Shown piece after piece: positions 63,479 to 64,000 of a stretch of 64,000 nucleotides of DNA. Numbering within the stretch: position 1 is the stretch's first letter; each line of letters opens with the position of its first letter. This DNA is from Actibacterium atlanticum (GTDB lineage: Bacteria > Pseudomonadota > Alphaproteobacteria > Rhodobacterales > Rhodobacteraceae): assembly GCF_000671395.1 (NCBI RefSeq), contig NZ_AQQY01000001.1:310001-374000 (forward strand), given 5' to 3'. The translations under genes were made by a program, and so were the position numbers. Under the pieces are notes generated by a model that made no database searches, had not been told where the DNA came from, and was given only the letters and a program-made list of their open reading frames with translations.

Positions 63479-64000
63479 TGAAGCAAAGCGCAAAATCCCG
63501 CTGTTGATGGTCTTGCCACCGCTGATCTTTCTTGCCTTGGCGGCGCTGTTCCTTGTGGGGATGTACCGCGAGGACCCCGATGTTTTGCCGTCGACATTTG
63601 CGGGCAAACCCGCGCCAGCGCTTCAGGTAGAACCGTTTGGCGAAGGCGAGGCCCTGCAGGATGCAATGTTGCGCGCACCGGGCGTCAAGCTGGTGAACTT
63701 CTGGGCGAGTTGGTGCGCGCCGTGTCGCGCTGAACATCCCCAGCTTGAGGCGATGCAGGACGCAGGCGTGACCATCTATGGCATCAACTACAAGGATGAA
63801 CCCGCCAAGGCGCGCGGTTTCCTTGAGGAGCTCGGCGATCCCTATGCGGCGAAAGCGACCGATCCGGTCGGGCGCACCGCGTTGGACTGGGGCGTTTACG
63901 GCGTGCCGGAAACCTTTGTGATTGATGGGAAAGGGCAGGTTGTCCTGCGTTTTCCGGGGCCGATCACCGTGTCGATCCTGCAGGATAAGATCCTGCCGGC
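63471..64000 (+). CDS. ccmG: Thiol-disulfide oxidoreductase CcmG/DsbE (C-terminus cut by window end)
   Basis: CcmG is a membrane-anchored thioredoxin-like protein that reduces the cytochrome c maturation pathway. About 176 residues are visible of an expected 178-180. An N-terminal helix (about 9-30) is followed by a thioredoxin fold with the WCAPC active site (Cys82, Cys85 in WASWCAPCRAEHP) and the cis-Pro region GVPETFVIDGKGQ near 144. It starts inside ccmD (8-bp overlap), completing ccmABCDG. Confidence 0.94.
   Translation, partial: MADEAKRKIPLLMVLPPLIFLALAALFLVGMYREDPDVLPSTFAGKPAPALQVEPFGEGEALQDAMLRAPGVKLVNFWASWCAPCRAEHPQLEAMQDAGVTIYGINYKDEPAKARGFLEELGDPYAAKATDPVGRTALDWGVYGVPETFVIDGKGQVVLRFPGPITVSILQDKILP

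Noticed and set aside
1-64000. CRISPR arrays, insertion sequences, integrases, toxin-antitoxin pairs and restriction systems
   Set aside because: I looked for spaced direct repeats, transposase or recombinase motifs and typical defence neighbours on both strands and saw none. The only tRNA has no adjacent integrase or att-like repeat.

Overview
The window is chromosomal DNA from an alphaproteobacterium, most likely a member of the Rhodobacteraceae (Roseobacter group). The evidence is high-GC coding DNA with the codon bias of that family, and familiar gene neighbourhoods: bolA-purL; fabI-lysE-gpt-aminotransferase-SurA/PpiD-like-trpE; trpGDC-moaC-moeA-lexA-comEC-gltX-gltA; and yajC-secDF-ccmABCDG. 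A B12-dependent class II ribonucleotide reductase, a Tat-exported TRAP binding protein and a GTTC-N7-GTTC LexA box also fit. I did not name a species. Identifications rest on motifs and family knowledge; no database search was run.

Layout. 1-5.6 kb: end of bolA, purL, a possible small RNA, a LysR regulator, an acyltransferase and murI. 5.7-10.9 kb: cytochrome c maturation genes ccmE, ccmF and ccmH, interrupted by a phage-type endolysin-holin pair plus a tiny membrane protein that resembles the lysis module of a gene transfer agent; then a PaaG-like enoyl-CoA hydratase. 11-17.5 kb: DUF2189 membrane protein, gltA, gltX, comEC, lexA. 17.5-29.7 kb: a leftward block with molybdopterin and tryptophan genes, then a probable fabI-to-trpE operon; a divergent polysaccharide deacetylase on the opposite strand separates trpE from trpGDC. 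29.8-36.4 kb: pdxH, a double cold-shock-domain protein, a DUF192 protein, tRNA-Pro, nrdJ behind candidate NrdR boxes, and a GrlR-like gene of lower GC. 36.8-41.3 kb: EF-hand mini-protein, glutathione transferase, pirin, and ilvBN behind a complete attenuation leader (promoter, leader peptide with Ile-Leu-Val-Val-Val, terminator). 41.4-48.1 kb: a NarL-type response regulator and Cache-domain kinase divergent from a dctP-dctQ-dctM TRAP transporter with an unusually large DctM. 48.2-56.5 kb: bpt, RDD protein, DUF2852 protein with paired palindromic operators, ybaK-like gene, glnE, small conserved protein, eda, a membrane protein, serS. 56.6-57.6 kb: an AT-richer island holding a membrane protein and a pentapeptide-repeat protein that look like two halves of one protein separated by one in-frame stop. 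57.9-64 kb: yajC, secD, secF, a Mth938-like protein, ccmA, ccmB, ccmC, ccmD and most of ccmG.

Most of the window is housekeeping. I found no CRISPR array, insertion sequence, integrase or defence island. The points most worth a second look are regulatory or structural: the candidate small RNA carrying a copy of the 16S anti-Shine-Dalgarno sequence; the lysis cassette in the ccm locus with a hairpin that would occlude its ribosome-binding site; the ilv attenuator; the paired operators before the DUF2852 gene; the GrlR-like locus with a structured 3' region; and the split pentapeptide protein.
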